Assembly: GCA_030512295.1 (NCBI GenBank)
Contig: JAULSR010000002.1
Coordinates: 5,394,001 to 5,458,000 of the forward strand
DNA from: Bombardia bombarda
Lineage: Eukaryota; Ascomycota; Sordariomycetes; Sordariales; Lasiosphaeriaceae
Length of the DNA stretch: 64,000 bases
Reading direction: 5' to 3'
Below are positions 12,701-22,275 of this stretch, piece after piece. The translations under genes and the position numbers were made by a program. The notes under the pieces were generated by a model. The model did no database searches and was not told the DNA's origin. It saw nothing but the letters and a program-made list of their open reading frames with translations. Each line of letters begins with the position of its first letter. Position 1 is the stretch's first letter.

Positions 12701-12866
12701 GGAGAGCAACTTCAGCCGCCATCTGCAGATCCTCTTGGACGCGCTGAACCACTACGCCGCCACCGAGACGGTCGTCCTGCTCAGCTTGTGCGCTCGTCTG
12801 AGCACGGCTAATCAAGGTACCGAGTATGCGGGCTTGAGAAATGATGAGGATGTTGCGGCGGCTTGA
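9798..12866 (+). CDS. GCP2: Gamma-tubulin complex component 2 (Spc97/Alp4 family)
   Basis: Component of the gamma-tubulin small complex that nucleates microtubules at spindle pole bodies. Exons 9798-12290 and 12432-12866, 975 residues. The first 200 residues are low-complexity and charged (an RD/RE repeat near residue 50). The GCP fold starts at about residue 215 with LLEDLLFVFMGFEGQYIRF. GCP2-type motifs follow: VNHALCASIRRLLQEYLVM, EDYTDEYWERRYTI-like text near residue 480, KYLNVVRECGGVDV at about 500, and the second grip region LRSLKHYFFLDPSDYF near 555. This order and spelling fit GCP2 better than GCP3. The intron 12291-12431 is 141 bases long and free of in-frame stops, so unspliced RNA would add 47 residues; GT-AG ends and family alignment favour removal. 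Confidence 0.92.
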   Translation: MSSGTRPPSYAEKRTNGAAAGDRAPPVSRSRLSAPDPTAYNTTRTDRDRERDRERDARSRHAPPPTQSQPTPPASTSTAAPPHKRTASGNPRPTTRTVVDERRTEKVQVTTRETLVARTRSPDRRGAPNDKARAANATRQRPPEPRPSARDVQAEPLPPQVLPPVPWEPEAALLPHTSAPLASRISIPPLASSAPHALQPKPLHELSLAAQEAALLEDLLFVFMGFEGQYIRFAKGYNPYEERDRLSGPQWRILPGLDPSLQDLTQSMLRMATHYSALEMFVDVQSRDEFGSVNHALCASIRRLLQEYLVMIAQLETQFLANDSFTLHVLNIHILPTSHMMSQLYALAHDLLKRNALLDDETDESNDSADDFDHILEQLREGGDLVPGNMTGKKICKGGVVLGLITKRLESMSGDPAARTLLTSLLRDASRPYMAMLNEWLHHGGINDPHSEFLIKEQRSIRRERLEQDYTDEYWERRYTIRDHDVPPQLEGLKDKVLLAGKYLNVVRECGGVDVSLQVKDVPVSFDDNRFLDNVNNAYAHANESLMQLLLTAHALPARLRSLKHYFFLDPSDYFNYFLELGASELRKPVKSVNTGKLQSLLDLVLRQPGSIVSLDPFKEDVKVEMNEITLTKSLQRVVNITGIEQGESLQPLANQPVDHDKNASGFTSLQLDYVVPFPVSLVISRKTVWRYQALFRYLLSLRYLESQLSATWQTHTRGFVWAHRSSSRNLEIWKRRVWTLRARMLVFVQQLLYFCTAEVIEPNWQSLMARLRGKDTGILATQDGGGGGASATPGKPGGPTRTVDELMQDHVDFLDTCLKECMLTNSKLLRVSFLPPYPPSLVSPSASFHPISHLPYLDIPFWPSTVMSMYLPNACYQIHSKLMQTCTIFATYTNWLSRELERTDPDLSGTTKPPNMTDDQWRQFQAVKSQKPNPTTDPAEASRGGGAGAGGDSEARVSELFDMIKKWESNFSRHLQILLDALNHYAATETVVLLSLCARLSTANQGTEYAGLRNDEDVAAA

Positions 12867-12930
12867 TGATGTATGCGTGCTTGTTTTCATGTTACTGCTT
12901 GCTTGTTTGCTTGCCGTTTGTCTGTCTTAT

Positions 12931-12957
12931 CTGGCTGGCTGGCTGGCTGGCTGGCTG
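12931..12957. repeat. CTGG tetranucleotide repeat
   Basis: Nearly seven CTGG units in the 3' flank of the GCP2 gene. Confidence 0.9.
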
Positions 12958-13287
12958 TTTATCTGTCTGGCACGGAGTGTTTTAAAGTTGGCTAAGATAA
13001 AGTGCCTGAACGATTAAGCGAATAAACAAGGTAATCAAGGAGGGTACGTAAAAACGCACATGAGAGAGAGAGACGCCTGTTTGTACGTGGTGCTGAAAAA
13101 GAACCTCGCTTTGGCTTGACCTCGAAGGACGGGTTATGAGGGAAGGGAAATGGGGAGTTGGGGGTTGAAGGATTGGACTCAGTGTGTAGGGTGGTTAGGT
13201 AGGTTGGGAGGGATTGTCATGAATGTCTAAACAACCTCACCTATAACTGCTGATATGTGTTTGGCCTGCCTGTGCTACCATGATCAC

Positions 13288-13309
13288 ATATATATATATA
13301 TATATATAT
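13288..13309. repeat. AT dinucleotide repeat
   Basis: Eleven AT units. Confidence 0.95.
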
Positions 13310-13597
13310 GAAACTGCAGTAGTTGCGGTAAAGAACAGAACATGAAATAAATGACGTTAAGGAATATCATGAGAAAGTAGTTCTCTTTACGAACAAAGAA
13401 TTCACGAAAGGTGATGAATGACATAAGTTGCATCACGAATGGGAAAGATGGGAAAAGGTGTTGAAATGAGAGATATCTAATAGGTAAGTAGGATGTATTC
13501 TAGAAGCCAGAAATGAAGTCGTGTTGTACCTGCCTATATCGTTCTGTGATCTGTATCATAAATAGGACTCATCTTACAATACCAAGGAAACCCCCAA

Positions 13598-13618
13598 CCC
13601 CCCCCCCCCCAAAAAAAA
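13598..13618. repeat. C13 run followed by A8 run
   Basis: Thirteen C then eight A. The exact length of such a run is likely to be unreliable. Confidence 0.85.
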
Positions 13619-14818
13619 CCGCAGCATGCAGCAAACCAACACAAAGACAACAACTGTTTTGGATCGCAAATGCTGCCATGAGTGAGTTATGCCAAGCACA
13701 GATGCAAACTCGCTTCTTTTTATTTCTTTCTGTCCTTCCCCAATAGATGACGGGTATCTGGGTATCAGGGGTATTATTCCATCCTCAGGGGCCTAGACAT
13801 AAGTATCTGTACATCAAATGCCGGTGATATTTAGCAGATGACTTCCAAGGCCCTCCTTCTCCGATTCGTATAGTCAACAACTATCTCTTTCTCGTCCTCT
13901 TTTTCTCTTCCCTCCAATCATTCCTGACCCTCCTCACAACCGCATAGAAAGAGAACAAACCCCACGTTCCCGTTCCTCGGCCGGTCTCGTTCATTTCGCA
14001 ACCCTTCCAACGAATCCCTCTCATCATATCCCATTCCATACCAGGAGAATAGCGAACGTAGGAAGCAATTCGTTGACAGAAAAAGAAAACAATAAGAACA
14101 AACACCAACCTAACTCTCCCTCTTGCTTTGACTTCCTCTCTCCCGAGAAGTCACGACTCGGATATCATACTCACCTTAACCCCCTCACCCACCCCCACTA
14201 TGGGGATAGCCGAGCACACTGGCGAGTGCGCACGAGTGGATAGAAAATAAAGGGGCTGTGCTTAAAATGAACCGCTGTTTTGGAGACAAGGGAGCCGGAT
14301 TGATATTGGATATAAGATGAAGTTGGAAATATGAATGCCAGCTGAAAACAGGAAATGTTCAAAGGTATAGGATCCATGGAAAAGAAAAAGAGAAAGAGGC
14401 AGCAGAGAGTAAAACGACAAGGCTAGCTCTCTCTTCCTCGGGTATATAACTGCTTTTTTTTTTCGCTAACCCCACTGTAAAAGTATCAGGACTCGGTTTC
14501 CCGAGAGGTATTCTTTTTGAAATTCTGTCCTGCGTCAAAGTCATCGTTGCGTAAGGAGTGGACGTCATTTCATATGAGAGACATGAGGGGAGATCCTGCG
14601 AGACGCAAGAAAGGCCCGCTCGCTCGAGGGCCAAATAAGGAAAACAAAAAGTAGAAGAAAAAGACAAACAAAGACGAGCAGCCGACCAAATGCAGAAGAA
14701 CAACTACCGGGGTATTGTACGCCGTGGGTATATCCAGCCGTAGGGTATTTCTTTTTTTCCTCACAACTGACAAAATGATCAGCAGGTCTAAAATCTTGGG
14801 ACGCGGAAGAATGCGAAT

Positions 14819-17800
14819 CTAGCGAAATGGCCCAGAAGTAGGGCCGGGGTATCCTGAATTGGTAGAATGAGACGTGGACGGCCGTCCGCTGTCGGCAGAC
14901 TGTCGGGTGTTATGGTGACGCGGTGTGACATCTCTAGTGTGTGGGACTATCAATTTGTGATCAACCCCATTGCTTTGATAGGTACGACCTGTCGACCAAG
15001 GGTTATCATCATCAGGCAGGTTGACGCCACTATCGTTCCACGGGTTCCGATCGGCATTGAAGCTCCGGGTGGATTCGATCGATATAAGTGACGACTTAGA
15101 CACGTTGCTGGAGCCCTTGAAGAAGTTGCTTGCGGTTTGCGAGCTGTTCTTTCTTCGGTCCAGGAAGGATGAAATTGAAGACATGCTGCCTGGCTTACGG
15201 AGACGATCAAAAATTGTATTGCGTTCGCGAGCAGCCTCGTCGCCGAATGAGGGTTTTGTGGGAGAGTCCGTAGAAACCGGAGCGGGCGCGTGTTGAAGGA
15301 GCTTGGAGTCAAAGTACTGAAGTGACTCCTCGAATGTGTCTGATTTTGGGCGAGGAATGGAGCCTTTGATAAGTACGGGTTCCACACCCGAAGTGGCAAA
15401 CTGGCCTTGAAGAAACTCCATGGCATCACGAAGGCCTCCGGCATTGTTGCGTGTGAACGTCCACAACAAGGTTACCGTAGGAGCACCATCCTCAGTGCGT
15501 TCCTCGGGGTTTTCGGTGAGAGTAACTTGAACTTCATACTGAGTCTTTAGCTTGGATAGTATGTTTTGAGTGAAGTCAGGCGACTCGAGGAACTTGATCA
15601 AAGCGGGCGACCGCTCCATGACCACATCGTGTTTATCCGGAACCATGCCCTGCAGTATCGTGTAAGTAACATCAATAGTCGGAGATAATTCGCAGTACAT
15701 ACCAAAAACGCGTCAACGCACATAGGCACCTGCCACTGCGGTCCAGTCACTGTAACCTCGTCGCTTGCCTGCTCTGTACTCGGGAATACAATCTTACAAT
15801 TCCACTTCTTTTCCCGTTCTTCGATTTCGGGCAAGCGCCCAAGCAGCTGGCGGTGGTAAAGGCGATCGACATTAACAATTTGAGACGTGAATTCCGAATC
15901 CTGTTACACCACAGAAATTAGAAGTGGACATTAAACTAGATATCTCAAGAGCTGCTTACCGCGCGGTCAACCATCTCCAGAATCTCGCTTTTCACCAGCT
16001 CGAGATTCTGAGCATTGCGAGCTGGAGTACGACAAATTACGTTATCAACTTTGCTGTCATCATCCTCTCTTCCCATCCCGCCTATACGCGCATCAGCAAA
16101 GCTTTTCCACACTGGAGGTGGCATGAGGATAGATGACTTACCACGGTCCATCGCGTTAGAAAACTTGACAAAGACGGAATGCTTCTTCATGATGCGTTGA
16201 ATATGTTGGCCCCCTATGCCAATAATGCGCTTGTGATACTGATCAGGCACGTGGAAGGAGATTGATGCCGGCATTTCCTGCTCCACTAGGCTCAAGCCTT
16301 GTTTCATGGAGTCGTAGGTCTGGGCCAGTACGTCAATGTTGAAGTTGTACTCGCCAAAACTGTCGAACATAATCTGAACATTGCTCTGACCCATGATCTT
16401 GTTGATCTTGCCGTTCTTTTTTCCGCTGACAAACTCCTTGTGCTCGTTGGCCAGCTCAATCTTGACGCGTATCTGGTACTGGGCTTGAGCCACAAACTTT
16501 ATCTGTGAAATCACCATCAGGGCCGCCTTGACAGCCTCGTCGGAACCTGTAATAGTGAAAGCCAATTTGTCAAACAAGACATCGGCATCGGAGTTTGCAC
16601 AAATATCGCCAAGCATGGTCTTGATATCATTGGGGCTCGGAATCTGACGAAGGTCTGGCTGCGTGATCCACCATGATGCGGTGTAGAATTGTCCGACCTT
16701 GGGCCAAGGTCAGTAATGATGTTTCACGAAAGTTTTCCCGTGAAGGAGGGGGATAACTATACCAAGGCCATGAGATCTCGAACAGAGCGTTCCACGTGGA
16801 GATTTTCCAGCCCCTGAATGCGAACCGTTGTCTGCCGGGAGGCGAGAGGGGGAAACATGATGAATGTGCCGTTTGTCTCGATAATCTTGCGTGCTTTGTC
16901 CATTCGGCTGAGAAGGATGCTATCGATCTTGGCACATGGGATCTGAACGTCCTTAACAAATAGCCTCATGCGGGTTAGCAGCTCGTGCAGCCTATATTTG
17001 GACGCCTCAATATCCTGGATGTTTTCCCCAGTGATCCAGATGTTGCTAACGTCGCGAGGTTTGGCACTGGGCGGGCAGTAGCGATATGCCGGGGTGAACG
17101 GCGGCGGCATATAGATCGCAGTGTTGGTTACCGACTCGATGAGTTTGATTGTCTTTCGATTACGGCCACACATCAGCTGTTGTAAAGAAAGCTCAAACTG
17201 CATGGCATCGACAACCCTTCCAAGCTAGGGCGAAAGTCAGTGACATAATTAAGCAAGTAAGGGCAAGGATTCCTTACGAGTTTATCGATGTGAACGAGCA
17301 CGCGCGTCTTGGCATGCTCCAAAGACATGATATCTCCATAGATGGCAACTCTCCAGCGCTGGTCTCTCCGCAGCTCAACGTCACCATTCAGCCCATCCAC
17401 CACCGGGGCAAGCTTGGGACCGAGGAGGAAGATGTCAACTCCACAGTAGGCCGAGATATCGTCGAGGTAATCGGTCACTGACTTCCTCAAGACTCCTTCG
17501 GTAATATTGGAGACCAGGTGGCCTTCAACGTCAACCGTAGTACAGCGCTGTTCAAGAAGGGTTTAGCAGGAGTGTCCCAAAATACCACCACACACACACA
17601 CAAGAATACACCCACCAGTGACAAAGGAGTCTCATTAAGAATAGTCTCCCGGGTCTTGTACACAAGCTCCGGCGCGCCCGACAGGCACACGGTGGTGACT
17701 TGGCGGCGAACGTGTTTGGGAGTGGTCGAGAGGACATGAGCTTCGATGTTATGCTGACTCTGGGTGATGTCCTTGCAAAGCTTGCGCAGCTGGCCCAGGT

Positions 17801-18119
17801 TCTGGGCGTGAACGGGCAGCTCGTACACGGGAATATCGTCGGGTGCGTCTTCGGGGTGTGTCCATCTCAGGACAGCATCGGCGGTAGCGTGCAGGATGTC
17901 CTCGGTGTTGGGGCCGGCAAGATCGGAGGCGAAGGGCACGTTGAACGAGTAGTGGATCGGGGCCTCGCCGATTTGAGGGTTCGTGATCGGCGGCCCTCCC
18001 TGGGTTGTGACTGTGACCTTCTGGTGAGGGTTTATGGCAGGCATGCCCATATTCCGCGACATGCCGAAGTTGGGACTCATCCTCTCGGGCCAGTGACGCA
18101 TACCGACCAGCTTATTCAT
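14819..18119 (-). CDS. Multi-KH-domain RNA-binding protein
   Basis: Probable cytoplasmic RNA-binding protein with several K-homology domains, resembling the vigilin/Bicaudal-C group; exact orthology is not settled. Seven exons in coding order: 17616-18119, 17278-17547, 16763-17224, 16142-16697, 15960-16081, 15703-15900, 14819-15649, totalling 980 residues with all phases consistent. Six introns are short (53-68 bases). KH-like cores visible: LMCGRNRKTIKLIE near residue 275, SGKKNGKINKIMGQS near 505, and RIIGIGGQHIQRIMKK near 570, the last with a canonical GxxG loop. Residues from about 800 to the end are serine/asparagine-rich and predicted disordered. The start at 18119 is the first ATG in the frame; the upstream extension has no ATG. 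The leader is CAG/GGA-rich. Confidence 0.88.
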
Positions 18120-18815
18120 GGTGGGATGGATATGTTGGGGCCTTGGGTGGGACGGCAACTGTTTGATAGCAGACAGTAATAGCAGCAGCAGGAGGAGGAC
18201 GGAGCGGCAGCAGCAGTAGAAACAGGACCAGGACCAGGGCCGGAAACAGTACCAGTAGCACCAATAAGAGTACCGGTAGGAGTGGCAGCGGCAATTGTGA
18301 CGGGGGCTAAAAGAGGAACTGAAGGAGAGGCAGCGTGGAGGCTTCGGGAAAGGCGGGGAGACAGGCCTCGGCCACGAAGACAGCAGAAATTGGGTGTTTC
18401 AAGGAGCAATGGAGAAAGAAAGAAAAAGGGAAGAAACAGGCGTGTGCTACTGTTTTCCTTCTTGCCTTCAATAGAGATGGAGAGGTGGAGAGGGGCTAGG
18501 GAAAAGAAGTGGAAGTGCAGTGCAGTGGTGCAGTGCGGGTGACGGTGGGCGGTGGACGAGGGAGGGACAGCGACCAGTCTTCAGTTGAGGGATTGGAAGA
18601 TGGAAGCTGATAGTAGACAGAAGGGAGCCCGGATGTGGAGGAAGTGGAGACCGCATCAGAGCAGGATCTCTCAGACTCTCACTGGCTCACTGCGGGTGGG
18701 AAGCCCACTGGTCCGTGCTTCCCAGGCTTGGCTTTTAGAGGTAAGCAAGGTAAGGTACGAAGGTACCGCCTACCTACCTAGGTACGGTATGGGTATGGAA
18801 TGAGTCCAATGTGGA

Positions 18816-18839
18816 GCGGGCGCGGGCGCGGGCGCGGGC
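18816..18839. repeat. GCGGGC hexanucleotide repeat
   Basis: Nearly four copies of GCGGGC in the gene desert. Confidence 0.85.
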
Positions 18840-19882
18840 TCAAACCGCACGGTGCACCCGTGGCGGGGGAGCAGTCCACTTTACAGGCCAGCCAGGGGTG
18901 TCGACAGGGCGCAGCAAAGGCCTGGGAGAGACTACCTACGAATTTGAGTGGGCTGTCCGCTGTCATGCCACGGGTACCTTTACGACCAAGCGTTAGGGTG
19001 CGGATACCTCATCACCAACAATGTTTAGTAGTAAGGTACTTACCACTTATCACAAAGTATCCGTCCTGTAACTCTTCAACTGGTGACATGGATTTGCAAT
19101 CGCCCGTCCTCCTCTTAAATGCCCCGTGCCAAAGGCTAATAGGATGCACGGCTGCATTTTTCTTTTTAGTTGAGAGCAAAGCGCGGCTTTGGAGTAGGTT
19201 CGTATTGGTCACAACTTTTACTGGCATGTCCATCTCCGAACCTGATCCTTCTCCCTAACAGCCAGCCAGCCAATGCGGATCTCAAGGCTGATGAAACCCA
19301 TGCCTCGGATCACTGATGGCTGGCCATGGTTGGGGGTGGAATTGGTGGAATTTGGTAATCTCAAGGTTCAGCACATCGACATTGCATTACGCGAAACCGA
19401 GGACTCCTCATCAATGCCCCATCAGTGTGTCAACAATCACAACAAAATGTCCGTTCGGGATGGCCCATGGGTTTGAGATACGACTGAGCATCGACTTCCA
19501 CTTCATTATTACGTCAGACTGGTTGGTTAGCCCTTTTGTTTGTATCTGATCTGGCCTGTCTGTCTGTCTCGCGACGGCGCGGGCTTGTACTAACACAAGA
19601 GGCTGGAATGCAGGTCAGTTTTGACTAGTAGTCCAGGTCCTCAAGGTTTCCGCTCCCACCTCGACACAGACATCTATCTTTGTTTCCCCAACGCCACTAA
19701 CGTAGGCAAACCAGCGTTCTACAAGATTGACGAAGCAAAAACTCTCGATCCCTTTTGAGTTTCTTGTTGCCTGGCGAGCCGAGTACCAAGGTGACGAGAC
19801 CCAAGAAATTGTCGAGACACTGTGATACTGTACAGTACAGCACAGCTCAAGTACTCACCCTAACTTACTCTGTACCTACCTA

Positions 19883-19902
19883 GGTACACTAGGTAGTGTA
19901 CC
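19883..19902. repeat. Perfect inverted repeat, 8-base arms, 4-base loop
   Basis: GGTACACT, AGGT, AGTGTACC. It overlaps a TACCTAGGTA palindrome (19877-19886), so two hairpins could compete. Confidence 0.8.
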
Positions 19903-22275
19903 CAGGTAGGTCACGACGTCTCATCTGCACGCTGATTAACAGCTCAAGATAGGTCGGTCTAGCTGTAAACAGCTAAACAACAATGAGCGGCCCTGCCCAG
20001 GCTGAGCGAGCTGGTCATGGACTCATGGTGGAGCCACCACTTCCCAGTGCCGATGCCGATGCCTAGGGGGTCCATTGCTCAGGAGTCGGCCAACTGCCCA
20101 TTCTGTTCTGCTGAAGTATCCGGCTTCCGTATCAAAACAGACATATTCGGCCAAAACATGCCACCAAGTACGAGATGCCCGAAACACCGCGACGACGTGC
20201 AAGTCTCTTTGGTCGACATGTACCTTCAAGTGTGCAAAGCAGTGTCACGCTACTTAGGTAGCTGACCGCTACGTTGGACGGTGACTGTCAGCCTGACCTT
20301 GGAATAATAAAAAGGAATCAATCTGGTTAAGCCGAGTCTTCTTCCTAAGGTGTATCCGAACATGCATACGAATGCCCCAACGTCCTCGTACAGTACGTAC
20401 ATACATACGAAGCATACGTCGTTCAGCCCCGACCCCTGTACGCGCCTCTACTTGGCAGCTAGTCACACCGCAAATGGATCTTGCTGCATATGATAGATAG
20501 GATGGGACGGCCCCCGACGACGCCTGGCACTTTCCGCCTTTCTTCAACAACCAGCATTTTTGTTATTTCTTCTTTTGCCATTTGCGGCAGCAGCTGGCCA
20601 ATTAGCCAAACCGAGACATCGTCAAAGAGGCCCATCGGCTCAAAGACCCCGTAGGGAATAAAACTTGCCATAGAGTGCAACCCAATTGGGTCTTTCCAGA
20701 CCACCGACACAATACCACTGAGCAGTATTCAAGCAGGCAGTATAGTTCTACTAGGTGCCCAGTCAAGGTTCTTGTCAAACCTCTCTCCTGTGAGGGCATT
20801 GGGGGCCGCCTGCATAGGTATGCAACACAGAGGTACTGTATGCAGGCCGGTGGGGTTGGGAGCCCTGATGGTTGCATATCACCTCCAAACCGTGCTACAG
20901 CTGTCAGACAGACTTCTCTTTTGTTTTTACAGGCGGCGACTGCGGGGATTCTGTCCTGCCTACCTAATCACTAGCCATTGTTAAGTGTCAGCCATGGCAT
21001 GGCTGTCGTACAACACCACAAACAAGTACAATATAGTAATTATACTCCATCCATCCCCTCCTTCTCTATCCATGCTATCCATCCATTCGTGGTTTGTATG
21101 CCGCCCATTCTTTCATTCGGTGCATTACGCTATCTAATCCCATGAAACTATCCCATCATCACCACCCCTTCCATGACACACGCACATACACACGCCCTGA
21201 TACAGAGAGAAAAGAGGTACGTAACATCAGACTATCCACCCATCCCGACCCCGACCAACATGCGGCTACATCTGAGCCTATAGAAGCCTAGCCGATTCGA
21301 GCTCGGAAGGAATGAGAATGATAAGTAAGGGAACACCGGCCAGGCTGCCAAGAGGCTGCCCGCCTACCTACCCGCCCGCCCGGAACGGACGGGATAAGAG
21401 CGGACACATATCACTATCGGGTCCGACCTGTCCGAGCTTACCTGGCTAGAAGTGTGGACTCCTCGGTATTCACATTGCATGATATGGCAGATAACTGGGA
21501 AGCAGTGGACGAGGACGAGACGAATCAAAACCCCAAGACCTGAGAGAGACCGAGAGATAAAATACGGCTCTCTTTAAACCGAGACCCGGTGCTGCTACCT
21601 TCCCGCACACCTGCCTGCTCAACCTACCATCCACCACCCACCCATCCATTCTTCAACCGTAGCATATTCAGAGTAGCAGCAGCATTCGCTCTGCCACACA
21701 CTTACCCTCCCTCTCACCCACATACAACTGGGTAAACCGAAAACATCCTGTCCACAGAGACCAGAGCCATTCATCCATCCATCCATCACAGCGTTACATC
21801 ATATGATTATATTGTCGTATTCTCCATTGCCCATACAAAGGCATCAGTCAATCAGCTTTATGTGATACCTATCCAAGTTATAGGTAAAGACAAGGACATG
21901 AAAAACATAATATTCCAAAACACCACCAAGCCGTCTGAAGACGTGTCTACGTCCATCCATACATTTCAAACCATGCCACTCCCACTCCACCCTTCCCCCA
22001 AAAAGGGGGGTTCAATGTCCAAAAGAATCGACCAGCCTGCCAGCCAACAAAAGCATATTTATTCCCTAAATAAAAAGACAAAGGAAAAAATAAAATGAAT
22101 GAGCGCTTCCCCCACTATCAACCCCCAACTTCCATGCCTAAATAGTAAACATGGACATCAGGTCTCTATGATAAACATTGACAAGTATATTTCCACATCC
22201 ATATCCACCTTCTCCCCTTCTCTCTCATCCCTTTACATCACCCCATGCCAAAACATACCAAGGTAAACAGCACCT

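Larger units (their letters stand above)
12867..14818. other. Intergenic region between two gene 3' ends
   Basis: No gene seen. It contains a CTGG repeat (12931-12957), AATAAA at 13021 that may be the polyadenylation signal of the GCP2 gene, an AT repeat (13288-13309) and a C13A8 run (13598-13618). The half nearest 14800 is probably the 3' untranslated region of the KH-protein gene. Confidence 0.5.
18120..22275. other. Gene desert of about 4.2 kb
   Basis: No supported gene. The part next to 18120 is a CAG/GGA-rich leader of the KH-protein gene. Further on are a GCGGGC repeat (18816-18839), TACCTAGGTA palindromes (18775-18784, 19877-19886), a perfect 8-base inverted repeat (19883-19902), and CATC-rich simple sequence near 21770. 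The last 400 bases are likely the 3' untranslated region of the gene ending at 22276. Open frames in this stretch lack family motifs. Confidence 0.55.

Noticed and set aside
9798..12866. Assignment to GCP3 (Spc98/Alp6)
   Set aside because: The VNHALCASIRRLLQEYL and KYLNVVRECGGVDV text is closer to GCP2.
18800..19258. Plus-strand open frame of 152 codons in the gene desert
   Set aside because: No motif, starts in a GC repeat, and no splice-compatible neighbours.
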